7,266 nucleotides of DNA from Pseudobdellovibrionaceae bacterium (lineage in GTDB: Bacteria > Bdellovibrionota > Bdellovibrionia > Bdellovibrionales > Bdellovibrionaceae), in assembly GCA_014376325.1 (NCBI GenBank), contig JACMRP010000324.1, forward strand, positions 1-7,266, in the 5' to 3' direction. The notes beneath the pieces were generated by a model. It saw nothing but the letters and a program-made list of their open reading frames with translations, had not been told where the DNA came from and did no database searches. Shown here one piece after another: positions 1-6,465 of the stretch (the stretch's first letter is position 1; every line of letters starts with the position of its first letter). A program made the translations under genes and the position numbers.

Positions 1-593
1 ACTTGGTCTATAAAACGCGTTACTTTGCCAGGGCGCCCCTCGGCAATCCCGGCTAAAGCTATACTTGCTAAAAAAACGATCTCGGCATCTTTCTGTGAGT
101 CGCGAACTTGCTGCAGTTCCTGACGGACGTCCACTCCGGTTGCACCGATGGTGTCTAGCGCTTCGATCGCGGTGATGCGAAGGCTCTTTTCGAATCGATC
201 TTGTATTGCATCTTGGCTGTGCGGATTTTCTTTCAATGAAAAATGCGGCATCGGGGCCGCCGCGATCGCCGCGATTTCTCGGACTGCAACTGAACCCTGC
301 GCGATCAGCTCGGTCAACGATTCAAATCGTTGGTTGCCCGCGGTCTTTTGATTTAAGACAGATTTTTCTAATTCTCTGCTTGAGGATGCCGGAGCATCTG
401 GCACGACAGACGGCAGTTGGCTTTGAGTTTCTTTTTTCGGAGTAACTTTTAGGGGCTCCAGTTTTTCGAAGAGTCTTGAGGGAGGCAGAAAGCTCGTCGG
501 CGATTTCGGATCTGGCGTTTTGATAATGAGCAGCACACCTAAAGCCAGCGCGATCACGGCCGAAAATGCAGGAACCCACCTTGACAGCTTCAT
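1..593 (-). CDS. Membrane-anchored protein of unknown function, 3' part cut off by the window edge
   Basis: An open frame runs from ATG at 593 to the left edge without a stop, giving 197 residues of an incomplete protein. The first 30 residues have a short basic start (MKLSRW) and then a strongly hydrophobic stretch at about residues 8-24, ending at IIK. This looks like a signal anchor or uncleaved inner-membrane helix with the rest in the periplasm. Residues 26-90 are rich in Pro, Ser, Lys and Glu and look like a flexible linker. From about residue 88 on the sequence is Ala/Leu/Glu-rich and helical; residues 137-197, with paired helices such as ITAIEALDTIG and FLASIALAGIAEG, resemble HEAT-type repeats, but this is only an impression. 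A GAGGGG motif 6-7 bases upstream supports the start. It lies 129 bases behind mvaK1, so it may be a separate unit. I do not recognise a family and infer no function. Confidence 0.8.
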   Translation of the reverse strand, partial: MKLSRWVPAFSAVIALALGVLLIIKTPDPKSPTSFLPPSRLFEKLEPLKVTPKKETQSQLPSVVPDAPASSSRELEKSVLNQKTAGNQRFESLTELIAQGSVAVREIAAIAAAPMPHFSLKENPHSQDAIQDRFEKSLRITAIEALDTIGATGVDVRQELQQVRDSQKDAEIVFLASIALAGIAEGRPGKVTRFIDQ

Positions 594-595
594 CA

Positions 596-635
596 GGAAC
601 CCCTCGCCTTGCTACAACCAGAATTTGATGGTTCC
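596..635 (-). other. Inverted repeat able to cover the ribosome-binding site of the left-edge gene
   Basis: GGAACC (minus strand, 635-630) is the exact reverse complement of GGTTCC (601-596), which lies between the GAGGGG ribosome-binding motif and the ATG at 593. Pairing would place the start region at the foot of a 6-bp stem with a 28-base loop. A competing hairpin, AACCA with TGGTT, uses part of the same left arm. The pairing is directly visible; any regulatory role is inference, and 6 bp at this distance can arise by chance. Confidence 0.25.
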
Positions 636-664
636 GTTTTAGCACCAGCGATGATCGCTGCCCA
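636..664 (-). promoter_or_regulatory. Possible weak sigma70-type promoter for the left-edge gene
   Basis: On the minus strand TGGGCA (664-659) and TAAAAC (641-636) are separated by exactly 17 bases. Each box matches four of six consensus positions. Transcription would start near 629, about 36 bases before the ATG at 593. The 129-base gap after mvaK1 makes a separate promoter reasonable, but the boxes are weak and read-through from the mevalonate operon is equally possible. Confidence 0.25.
646..660. repeat. 15-bp dyad, candidate operator
   Basis: CAGCGATGATCGCTG is a perfect dyad with 7-base arms around one central base. It lies in the spacer of the candidate promoter at 636-664 and overlaps its -35 box, which is a common position for a repressor site. 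As RNA it could form only a 6-bp stem with a 3-base loop and no T-run follows, so it is a poor terminator. Confidence 0.3.
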
Positions 665-722
665 GGAAAGTCACCGGGAAGGAAAAGTTTCTATGGTCGA
701 GTCACTAGCCAGGGCCAGGGTA

Positions 723-1628
723 CTAGCAGGGAATCAGATTGCCTTGCAGTTCTGCGGGTGGAGCTTTGTCCCAGAGGCTCAGAATATAACCACCACCGCC
801 AGAACCCGTTGGCTTTACCGCGAGCGCGCCGGAGGACTTTAAAAGGTCCATGTGTTTTTGCGGAGCCCCTTCGGTCAGGCCCCATTTTGCAAACACTGCG
901 CACGCAAGGTCAATTCCTTGCTTCAGTAAATCTCGACCGGCCTTTTCGTCCTTTTGGATCAGGGCTTTTTGGCAAGTAAGAACCGCATCATTCATTTGCT
1001 GATCGAGTTCTTTTCCGAGCTGGGGATTCTTACTGATGAACTCTTTCACGAGCGTCACGCACTCTAAGGTCACCCCACGTTGCCCAGAATAAGAAATATA
1101 CCATTGGGGTTGCCACTCGATACGGAGTGCTTCCCGTGCCCGGCCTTCTTCAGCGCCGCGCTGGTAAAACAAACCGTGACCAGAAAGTGATACGGCAATG
1201 TCGACCCCGCTGCTTTCCCCATGAAAAATATTTTCTAAAGTGCGCGCGAACTCAAACATTTCTGACTCGGAAACTATCTTAAGGAAATGCATCCACTTCG
1301 TGATCGCAACGCAGAGGGCGGCCGATGCCCCCATGCCGGCACCCACTGGGATTGAGCTTTTGAGCGTTAAATCGCCGATCAAAGAACTTCGCGAAATCTT
1401 TTTCATTTCGCAGGCTTTTTCCAAAACATTCCAGACCAGGTTTTTGAGTTCTTCGCCGTGTTCGCCGTGCAAATATAAGTTCAAAGTGCTGGCGTTCTCA
1501 TCGCACGCGTAGCTCAAGTCCAAAACGCGGGAACGGAGCGGAAACACCAATGCCGGCACTCCGCGAAGAACCGAGTGCTCGCCTGCCAGTATCCATTTGC
1601 CCGGGACTTGAGTTGAGAATGTTTTCAT
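723..1628 (-). CDS. mvaK1: Mevalonate kinase
   Basis: Cytosolic GHMP-superfamily kinase, 301 residues, that phosphorylates mevalonate to 5-phosphomevalonate with ATP. All three family motifs are visible. Motif 1 is PGKWILAGEHSVL at residues 9-21, with Lys11 and Glu17. The ATP-binding loop is PVGAGMGASAAL at 94-105; Ser102 corresponds to the Mg-binding serine of the family. The motif HGESSGVDIAVS at 136-147 contains the likely catalytic base Asp143, and Glu132, eleven residues earlier, fits the second metal ligand. The C-terminal glycine loop is KPTGSGGGG at 272-280. Conserved HGE and the GVD motif favour mevalonate kinase over the phosphomevalonate kinase nearby. The ATG overlaps the mvaD stop by four bases (ATGA), and GGAG lies 8 bases upstream inside mvaD, so translation is probably coupled. 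It is the last gene of the tight operon. The length is typical for bacterial enzymes. Confidence 0.93.
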   Translation of the reverse strand: MKTFSTQVPGKWILAGEHSVLRGVPALVFPLRSRVLDLSYACDENASTLNLYLHGEHGEELKNLVWNVLEKACEMKKISRSSLIGDLTLKSSIPVGAGMGASAALCVAITKWMHFLKIVSESEMFEFARTLENIFHGESSGVDIAVSLSGHGLFYQRGAEEGRAREALRIEWQPQWYISYSGQRGVTLECVTLVKEFISKNPQLGKELDQQMNDAVLTCQKALIQKDEKAGRDLLKQGIDLACAVFAKWGLTEGAPQKHMDLLKSSGALAVKPTGSGGGGYILSLWDKAPPAELQGNLIPC

Positions 1629-2578
1629 GAATTTTTCTCCGACCCTGAAGAGATCACCCTAAACCGCTCCTGCCAATATTTATCTTGAGCGCTAGCAAGG
1701 GCCGCTTGATCTTCTCGCCAAAGCAAATGAACGTTCGCACCCGCATCCATCGTTACGAGGGGCCCATCGTCATTTTGTTTCCACTGCCTGAGCACTTCTT
1801 CTAAAACCTGCATGGATCCGGAAGTCATATACATAAATGGCGGCGTTGAGGTCGAAAACAAAGCGTGCATATCCCAGAACTCGGACCAAGTAATTTCAAA
1901 TGATTTGCGCCAGTCCCGCGCGCGCAGGGCGGAGGTTAACTCAATCAAACGCTTTTCGGCGCGAACCACCCTGCCCGGAAACAACGAACTTTCGGCTACG
2001 AGACTATGCGCCTGGCTCGATGAAATATCTTTTTTTGAGTTTTCAACAAGGATCACTTGATGAATAAGTTTTGCGTACGGAAGCTCTACGGGTTCCGCAA
2101 ATTCTTTTTGCCAAAGCGCCCACGGGGCAAACATCGACCGGCACGAAGACCCCGAACCCCGGCGCGAAAGTTCCGACAAAGATTTCAAATCTTCCGTGGG
2201 GGCAAATACATGCGCGGCAGCTAACGTGAGTGCCGCAAAACTTGAGGCCGAGCTCGCTAGGCCGCAATCCGCCGGAAAGTTATTTGCTGATTCGATCAAA
2301 TAATGGTCGCTAACATTCCAGTGTTTTTTAAGCATTTTAAAATGTTCTAGAAATCGCCCTTGGCCTTTATCAGATAAGTTCATCGGCTCATAATCAGGGC
2401 CTTCAAGTTTCGACCAACTGTCAGCAGCTTCGGAGATTTTGGTTAATCGTACGAACGTTCGCAGATGATCCAGCGTGTAGGACAAAGACGCGTTCGTTGG
2501 AACATTTCCGGAGTTTTCGTTTTTACCCATGTATTTGATGAGGGCGATATTGGATGGCGCTGACTGAAGGACCGACAT
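1625..2578 (-). CDS. mvaD: Diphosphomevalonate decarboxylase
   Basis: GHMP-fold enzyme of 317 residues that converts mevalonate 5-diphosphate to isopentenyl diphosphate with ATP, CO2 and phosphate release. Visible signatures: SNIALIKYMGK at 9-19 (family form KYWGK), NASLSYTL at 29-36, the loop NNFPADCGLASSAS at 99-112, GSGSSCRSMF at 141-150 containing the conserved Arg147, and TMDAGANVHLL at 276-286 with Asp278 as the likely catalytic aspartate (family form DAGPN). ISSSQAH at 185-191 stands where many homologues have VSS(R/T)xGM. The family call is firm; these substitutions leave some doubt whether the substrate is the mono- or the diphosphate, although a phosphomevalonate kinase next door favours the diphosphate. 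ATG at 2578 lies 2 bases after the mvaK2 stop; no strong Shine-Dalgarno is seen, only AAAGAG inside mvaK2, so coupling is likely. Confidence 0.9.
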   Translation of the reverse strand: MSVLQSAPSNIALIKYMGKNENSGNVPTNASLSYTLDHLRTFVRLTKISEAADSWSKLEGPDYEPMNLSDKGQGRFLEHFKMLKKHWNVSDHYLIESANNFPADCGLASSASSFAALTLAAAHVFAPTEDLKSLSELSRRGSGSSCRSMFAPWALWQKEFAEPVELPYAKLIHQVILVENSKKDISSSQAHSLVAESSLFPGRVVRAEKRLIELTSALRARDWRKSFEITWSEFWDMHALFSTSTPPFMYMTSGSMQVLEEVLRQWKQNDDGPLVTMDAGANVHLLWREDQAALASAQDKYWQERFRVISSGSEKNS

Positions 2579-2580
2579 GA

Positions 2581-3486
2581 TTACTCTTTCACTTGGACAT
2601 CGAGGCCCAAGGACAGATCTTTAGATCCAACGTAGTTTGCAAATTCTGTATCTGCAGTTTGTTTTTTTAAATAGACGACCAGAATAACGTCAGCCCCCAT
2701 GGCACCGCAGCCTTTTGCGGCGAGCACTCCCGGTTTTTTTAAAAACTCGGCGATCCGTTGTTGGGTTTTCGGTGCCACCAAATTCAATTCTTGCAAGGCA
2801 TGCGCGTTCGCGCGCACGCCGGCGACGAAGTCTTCGACGTTATAGGATCGTAAGCTGTTTTGGATTTGTTTCATCGCAAGTTCTAATGAAGAAGAATCAA
2901 AATCGGCAAGGACGCGCAAATGTTCGTGGGTCGCTAATTTTTCCCCGGTCGGAACTAACGCAAAATCAATGTCGGCAAAGTTCCAACGGAAAGTAGAAAC
3001 CAAACCCGAACGTTTTTCAAAAAGGGTCAGGCCCCCTTTATACTGCGCGACCAAATCCGCACCGCTCGGCCGGTGCCCGGTGCCGTTCCACGCGTGCTTC
3101 CAATAATCTTCAAGCAATGCGGAAATACTTAACGGCTCTATGCTTTCGAGCCCTCGGGATTCCGGCCACTGCTTCAGAGCGTACACGGATAAAAACTGTG
3201 CCGTAGATGCGCCCCAACCGCCACGTCCCTCGTGGGGATCTCGAAATTGCAATTCGTACTGAGAGAAAAATTCCGAATGCTCGCGAACAAACAAGCCTGC
3301 GGGCGAATCCAAGTGAATGCCGGACAACCCACCGGTCTGTCCCGCAGAATTTCCATTCGACATTGATTTAGCCGACAATTCGAAGCGAGGTTTTGAAGCC
3401 ATCAATAGGCAAGGCCCCTCTTTCAGAGCCAAATACTCACCTGCCAAAAAACTTTTTCCGGGAACGGAAATAACCAAAGAAGACAT
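2581..3486 (-). CDS. mvaK2: Phosphomevalonate kinase (GHMP family, divergent)
   Basis: GHMP-family kinase of 301 residues, most likely converting 5-phosphomevalonate to 5-diphosphomevalonate. Motif 1 is VPGKSFLAGEYLAL at 8-21; the Tyr after GE is typical of this enzyme, while mevalonate kinases have His. The ATP loop, GGWGASTAQFL at 89-99, is unusual compared with GLGSSAA. PSGAD at 140-144 gives the family Asp144. The C-terminal loop KGCGAMGADV at 258-267 lines up with the phosphomevalonate kinase form KxSGAGGGDC but has Met and Ala in place of two glycines. Position between mvaA and mvaD and the otherwise missing pathway step support the assignment. I chose ATG at 3486: AGGA, overlapping the mvaA stop, is 10 bases upstream. 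The in-frame TTG at 3495 would add three residues but leaves only one base after AGGA. Substrate has not been shown by sequence alone. Confidence 0.82.
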   Translation of the reverse strand: MSSLVISVPGKSFLAGEYLALKEGPCLLMASKPRFELSAKSMSNGNSAGQTGGLSGIHLDSPAGLFVREHSEFFSQYELQFRDPHEGRGGWGASTAQFLSVYALKQWPESRGLESIEPLSISALLEDYWKHAWNGTGHRPSGADLVAQYKGGLTLFEKRSGLVSTFRWNFADIDFALVPTGEKLATHEHLRVLADFDSSSLELAMKQIQNSLRSYNVEDFVAGVRANAHALQELNLVAPKTQQRIAEFLKKPGVLAAKGCGAMGADVILVVYLKKQTADTEFANYVGSKDLSLGLDVQVKE

Positions 3487-3497
3487 GAGCCGCAATT

Positions 3498-3501
3498 CCT
3501 A
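3498..3501 (-). promoter_or_regulatory. Ribosome-binding site of mvaK2, decides its start
   Basis: AGGA overlaps the TAG stop of mvaA. It is 10 bases from ATG at 3486 and one base from TTG at 3495. The spacing favours ATG and suggests that ribosomes ending mvaA can restart on mvaK2. Confidence 0.5.
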
Positions 3502-4806
3502 GTGGGGACTTTGCAGTCTTTTAGATTCTGCCGCGCGAAGTTCTTTTAACACGTCGATCGCGTTACTGAGCGAGATCCTTTTTCGGATCGCTAAAATTTC
3601 TTCCAGTTTTTTCTGAACGATCGGGATTTCGCGCTCTTCAGCGCCAGATCCTAACGTCAGATTCTTGATGTGTAGCTTCATGTGACCTTCGACGACACCG
3701 ACCGTCGTCAGCGCCTTCAAGGCTCCGAGATTTTGAACAAGTCCCACGGCCGCGATCACGCGCGAAAGCTCATTCGCACTTTGTACTCCCAGCATTTTCA
3801 TGCAGAGGGCCGCCGTCGGATGCAGGGTCGTGACGCCGCCAACGGTGCCGACCACAAGCGGGGCTTCAAAAACGCCCGTCAGATCTTTGCCGTCAAATTT
3901 CCACTTCGTAATAGATCGGTACTGCCCATCACGCGCGGCGAACGCGTGGATTCCCGCTTCGACCGCACGCCAGTCGTTGCCAGTCGCAATCAGAATCGGA
4001 TCGATGCCATTCAGGACACCTTTGTTGTTCGTGGCCGCACGGTATGGATCCTGTTGCGCGAACAACGAAGCTTCTTCGATTTTAAGCGCTAGCTCTGGCT
4101 CAATGTCACGAATGGTGACGGCCGCGCGAGTTAACTTGGTATCGACCAAGTTCGACAAAATACACATTGTCACTTTTTCGCCCGTGAATTGTTCGATCGG
4201 CTCTTTCAGGAATTCACAAACTTGATTGATGATGTTTGCGCCCATTGCATCGCACGGATCCATCATCACGTGCACGACGGCCATGTCGGTACCGTCGCCG
4301 CGAGGCACTTGGCGGACGGTAATGTCCGTCACGCCACCACCACGTCGGACTAAACCAAACGCGACCTCGCGATTCGCGATTTCGATCAAATAATTTCGCT
4401 GTAATAATAACGCGTCTTCAAAAGCGACGTAATCTTTGATTTTTGCGCACTGAATTTGGCCGATGATTTCGGCGCCGATCACTTCGGTCGTGATGTCCCC
4501 GTGTTCGCGGACCCACTTTGCGGTTTTGCTTGCGGCCGCAACGATGGACGTTTCTTCGACCGCCATCGGGATCGCAAAATCTTTGCCGTCGATACGGAAG
4601 TTGGTCGCGACTCCTAAAGGGATTTGAAAATAACCGATGACGTTTTCGATAAAGTTTTCACCGAGGCTGGTGTCGCGCAGACCACCTGCTTTTAAGTAGT
4701 CTGCATCGCTGGCTGCAAGCACGCCGGTTTCTTCGAGTGCTTCTAAGCGTTCATTGCGAGTTAACTTTGAAAAGCCTTTAAAAATATCACTTAATGTTCG
4801 TGCCAT
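3499..4806 (-). CDS. mvaA: Class II hydroxymethylglutaryl-CoA reductase
   Basis: Makes mevalonate from HMG-CoA using two NAD(P)H; soluble, 435 residues, with no membrane anchor, as in class II enzymes (about 430 residues). Visible signatures: ENVIGYFQIPLGVATNF at 54-70; AVEETSIVAAAS at 82-93 with the catalytic glutamate (Glu84 or Glu85); DAMGANIIN at 186-194; TNNKGVLNGID at 259-269 with catalytic Lys262; TGNDWR at 275-280 with Asp278, exactly 16 residues after the lysine as in the Pseudomonas mevalonii enzyme; and VVEGHMKLH at 371-379 with catalytic His375. Whether it prefers NADH or NADPH cannot be read off safely. ATG at 4806 is chosen because AAGG lies 7 bases upstream; the in-frame TTG at 4812 would sit almost on that site. 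The start overlaps the end of fni by 16 bases, so the two are translated together. Confidence 0.95.
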   Translation of the reverse strand: MARTLSDIFKGFSKLTRNERLEALEETGVLAASDADYLKAGGLRDTSLGENFIENVIGYFQIPLGVATNFRIDGKDFAIPMAVEETSIVAAASKTAKWVREHGDITTEVIGAEIIGQIQCAKIKDYVAFEDALLLQRNYLIEIANREVAFGLVRRGGGVTDITVRQVPRGDGTDMAVVHVMMDPCDAMGANIINQVCEFLKEPIEQFTGEKVTMCILSNLVDTKLTRAAVTIRDIEPELALKIEEASLFAQQDPYRAATNNKGVLNGIDPILIATGNDWRAVEAGIHAFAARDGQYRSITKWKFDGKDLTGVFEAPLVVGTVGGVTTLHPTAALCMKMLGVQSANELSRVIAAVGLVQNLGALKALTTVGVVEGHMKLHIKNLTLGSGAEEREIPIVQKKLEEILAIRKRISLSNAIDVLKELRAAESKRLQSPH

Positions 4807-5843
4807 TTCCAAACCTTCTTCGTTCTGAAGTTTTCAATCTTGGCGGTGCCCGTACAGAACATCGCGATCTTCAGTTCCAGTTTTAGCTTTTCAAACAACT
4901 CGTTCACCGCTTTTTCCGGTGCCTCGGACAAGGCAGCCTTTAACCAAGGTTGAGCGATTCCGATCATGTTTGAGCCCATGGCTAACAGCTTAGCAGCTTG
5001 TAGGCCGTCACGCACGCCTCCAGATGACCACACTGTGTAATTTTCATTGATTTCTTTTGCCGAGAGTAAACTCTGAACCGTCGACAATCCCCAGTCTTTA
5101 AAGGTCTCCGCAACTTGGAATAAAAGCTCTTCACTTTCTGAACGATAACCTTCGACGCGTCCCCAGTGCGTGCCGCCGAGGCCACTAACGTCGACTGCGT
5201 AAACACCTAAACCGTAAATACGTTTCAAAGTAGTGACCGAGAAGCCACAGCCGACTTCCTTCACGATCACCGGGACCGACAGCTTCTGCACAAGGTTTTC
5301 AATCGCCGCGTAACCACCGCGGAATTCTGGCGTGCCTTCGGGCTGCAAACACTCTTGCAAAGCATTGAGGTGCACGAACAGGGCTTCGGCTTGAAGAGAA
5401 TCGAGCATTCCTCGGATTTGATCCACGGGAGTTCGTATAACCTGAGCGATGCCTAAGTTCCCGATTAAAAGCGCGTTCGGGGCTTTAGCGCGAATGGACT
5501 TCCATTCAAGACTTGCGTCCGGATCGGATAGTTCACGGCGCTGTGAACCAACGCCCATAAGCAATTGTTTATCGGAACTGAGTCTTGCTAAGTGCGCGTT
5601 CATTTCTGGAGCCTTCTCGTGACCGCCAGTCATCGAGCTCACAAAAATTGGGAGGGACAGTTTACGCGAAAAAAAAGAGGTCGAAGGATCGACCTCTTGA
5701 AAGTTCATATCTGGTAATGCTTCATGAATCAGTTGTACGTGACTGAGTCCGGAAAGACCCTCGGCTTGAGAGCGAGGATCCAAAGCGATTCGAAGATGAT
5801 CTTGTTTTCGCTTTTCGAATTGCGTGGTGGACTCTGTCGACAC
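4791..5843 (-). CDS. fni: Type 2 isopentenyl-diphosphate delta-isomerase (FMN-dependent)
   Basis: Interconverts IPP and DMAPP with reduced FMN and Mg; 350 residues, cytosolic TIM-barrel enzyme. Visible signatures: RKQDHL at 12-17; SSMTGGH at 69-75; MGVGSQR at 96-102; HLNALQE at 158-164, with the conserved Gln163 and Glu164 of the active site; VKEVGCG at 194-200; DVSGLGGTHW at 218-227; and the phosphate-binding SSGGVRDG at 273-280. The type 1 isomerase is unrelated, so the class is clear. The start is GTG at 5843, two bases behind the rplT stop. No good Shine-Dalgarno precedes it (AATGAAATAGTT), and the next Met (residue 46) would remove RKQDHL, so initiation probably depends on coupling to rplT. 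It is the first mevalonate gene of the operon. Confidence 0.94.
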   Translation of the reverse strand: MSTESTTQFEKRKQDHLRIALDPRSQAEGLSGLSHVQLIHEALPDMNFQEVDPSTSFFSRKLSLPIFVSSMTGGHEKAPEMNAHLARLSSDKQLLMGVGSQRRELSDPDASLEWKSIRAKAPNALLIGNLGIAQVIRTPVDQIRGMLDSLQAEALFVHLNALQECLQPEGTPEFRGGYAAIENLVQKLSVPVIVKEVGCGFSVTTLKRIYGLGVYAVDVSGLGGTHWGRVEGYRSESEELLFQVAETFKDWGLSTVQSLLSAKEINENYTVWSSGGVRDGLQAAKLLAMGSNMIGIAQPWLKAALSEAPEKAVNELFEKLKLELKIAMFCTGTAKIENFRTKKVWKWHEH

Positions 5844-5845
5844 AA

Positions 5846-6193
5846 CTATTTCATTGCATGTTTGCAGAGCGCCGAGAAGGCCGAAGCATCGGTGATCGCA
5901 AGATCAGCCATGACTTTACGGTCGACTTGAACGCCGGCTTTAATGAGTCCACCGATCAAACGGGAATAAGTAGTTCCGTTCAAACGAGCAGCCGCATTGA
6001 TCCGTTGGTTCCACAAAGCACGGAAATTACGCTTCTTCATCTTACGATGACGGTAAGCGTATGCCATACCACGGTCGTTTTTCTCGACGGCGTGGATGTA
6101 GCAACGAGATCCTGCTGAATAGTAGCCTTTTGCTCTTTTTAAAACTTTTTTATGACGAGCGCGGTTTGTTTTACCACTTTTTACACGAGCCAT
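5846..6193 (-). CDS. rplT: 50S ribosomal protein L20
   Basis: Binds 23S rRNA early in large-subunit assembly; 115 residues, close to the usual 115-119. Characteristic segments are visible: the basic N-terminus MARVKSGKTNRARHKKVLK at 1-19, then AKGYYSAGSR, AYAYRHRKMKKRNFRALW, and the C-terminal domain with INAAARLNGTTYSRLIGGL and VDRKVMADLAI. ATG at 6193 has GGAG 6 bases upstream. In bacteria where it has been studied L20 represses its own operon by binding the mRNA leader. Here the following gene, fni, begins 2 bases after the rplT stop, which ties mevalonate genes to this unit. Confidence 0.98.
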   Translation of the reverse strand: MARVKSGKTNRARHKKVLKRAKGYYSAGSRCYIHAVEKNDRGMAYAYRHRKMKKRNFRALWNQRINAAARLNGTTYSRLIGGLIKAGVQVDRKVMADLAITDASAFSALCKHAMK

Positions 6194-6224
6194 TTTTTAC
6201 TCCGAAATATCTATTTTTAAGATG

Positions 6225-6240
6225 AGATCTTTAAAGATCT
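6225..6240. repeat. 16-bp perfect palindrome between rpmI and rplT
   Basis: AGATCTTTAAAGATCT reads the same on both strands. It lies in the 73-base, very AT-rich spacer between rpmI and rplT. As RNA it could form a 6-bp stem with a UUAA loop, and no T-run follows, so it is a poor terminator. Its centre coincides with the possible -10 box TTTAAA at 6230-6235, so it could be an operator; an RNA-processing site is another option. Confidence 0.5.
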
Positions 6241-6258
6241 ACGAGTTAAGATTGTTAA
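6230..6258 (-). promoter_or_regulatory. Possible internal promoter upstream of rplT
   Basis: On the minus strand TTAACA (6258-6253, five of six to TTGACA) is followed after 17 bases by TTTAAA (6235-6230, four of six to TATAAT). Transcription would begin near 6223, about 30 bases before the rplT ATG, and would serve rplT and the mevalonate genes without rpmI. AT-rich DNA produces such matches easily, so this is tentative. Confidence 0.35.
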
Positions 6259-6266
6259 AAATTAAA

Positions 6267-6458
6267 TTAGAAAACCAACAAACGTTTTGCTTGAAGCAAG
6301 TTCGCATCAGCAACGTAAGATGTTTTACCCAATTGTCTTTTTACCTTAGAGCTCATGTGTGAGTTCAAATGGCGCATCCGTGTACTTTTCTTTTTGATTT
6401 TTCCGCCGGACAGCAGTTTCAAGCGCTTCTTTGCGCCTGCATGCGTTTTCATTTTCAT
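6267..6458 (-). CDS. rpmI: 50S ribosomal protein L35
   Basis: Small basic large-subunit protein, 63 residues (usual 60-67). It begins MKMKTHAGAKKRLKLLSGGK, the L35 pattern (K)MKTxxGAxKRFK..GSGKIKR. RHLNSHMSSKVKRQL in the middle and ADANLLQAKRLL near the end also fit the family. ATG at 6458 is preceded by the strong ribosome-binding stretch GGAGGAAGG with 7 bases between. It is the first gene of the probable operon rpmI-rplT-fni-mvaA-mvaK2-mvaD-mvaK1, with 73 bases to rplT. The usual upstream partner infC is not in the window. Confidence 0.96.
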   Translation of the reverse strand: MKMKTHAGAKKRLKLLSGGKIKKKSTRMRHLNSHMSSKVKRQLGKTSYVADANLLQAKRLLVF

Positions 6459-6465
6459 TAGTATA

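Noticed and set aside
322..645. Minus-strand frame of 107 residues at the left
   Set aside because: It overlaps the left-edge gene in another frame, has a highly basic disordered composition and no ribosome-binding site; the frame from ATG 593 has an anchor helix, a linker and a good site.
3682..4225. Two long plus-strand open frames (136 and 141 residues) opposite mvaA
   Set aside because: They lie wholly antisense to a gene with all catalytic motifs, are rich in Arg/Ser with no domain-like pattern, and have no ribosome-binding site that stands out.
4804..4812. TTG at 4812 as start of mvaA
   Set aside because: Adds only two residues and sits almost on the AAGG site; ATG at 4806 has normal spacing.
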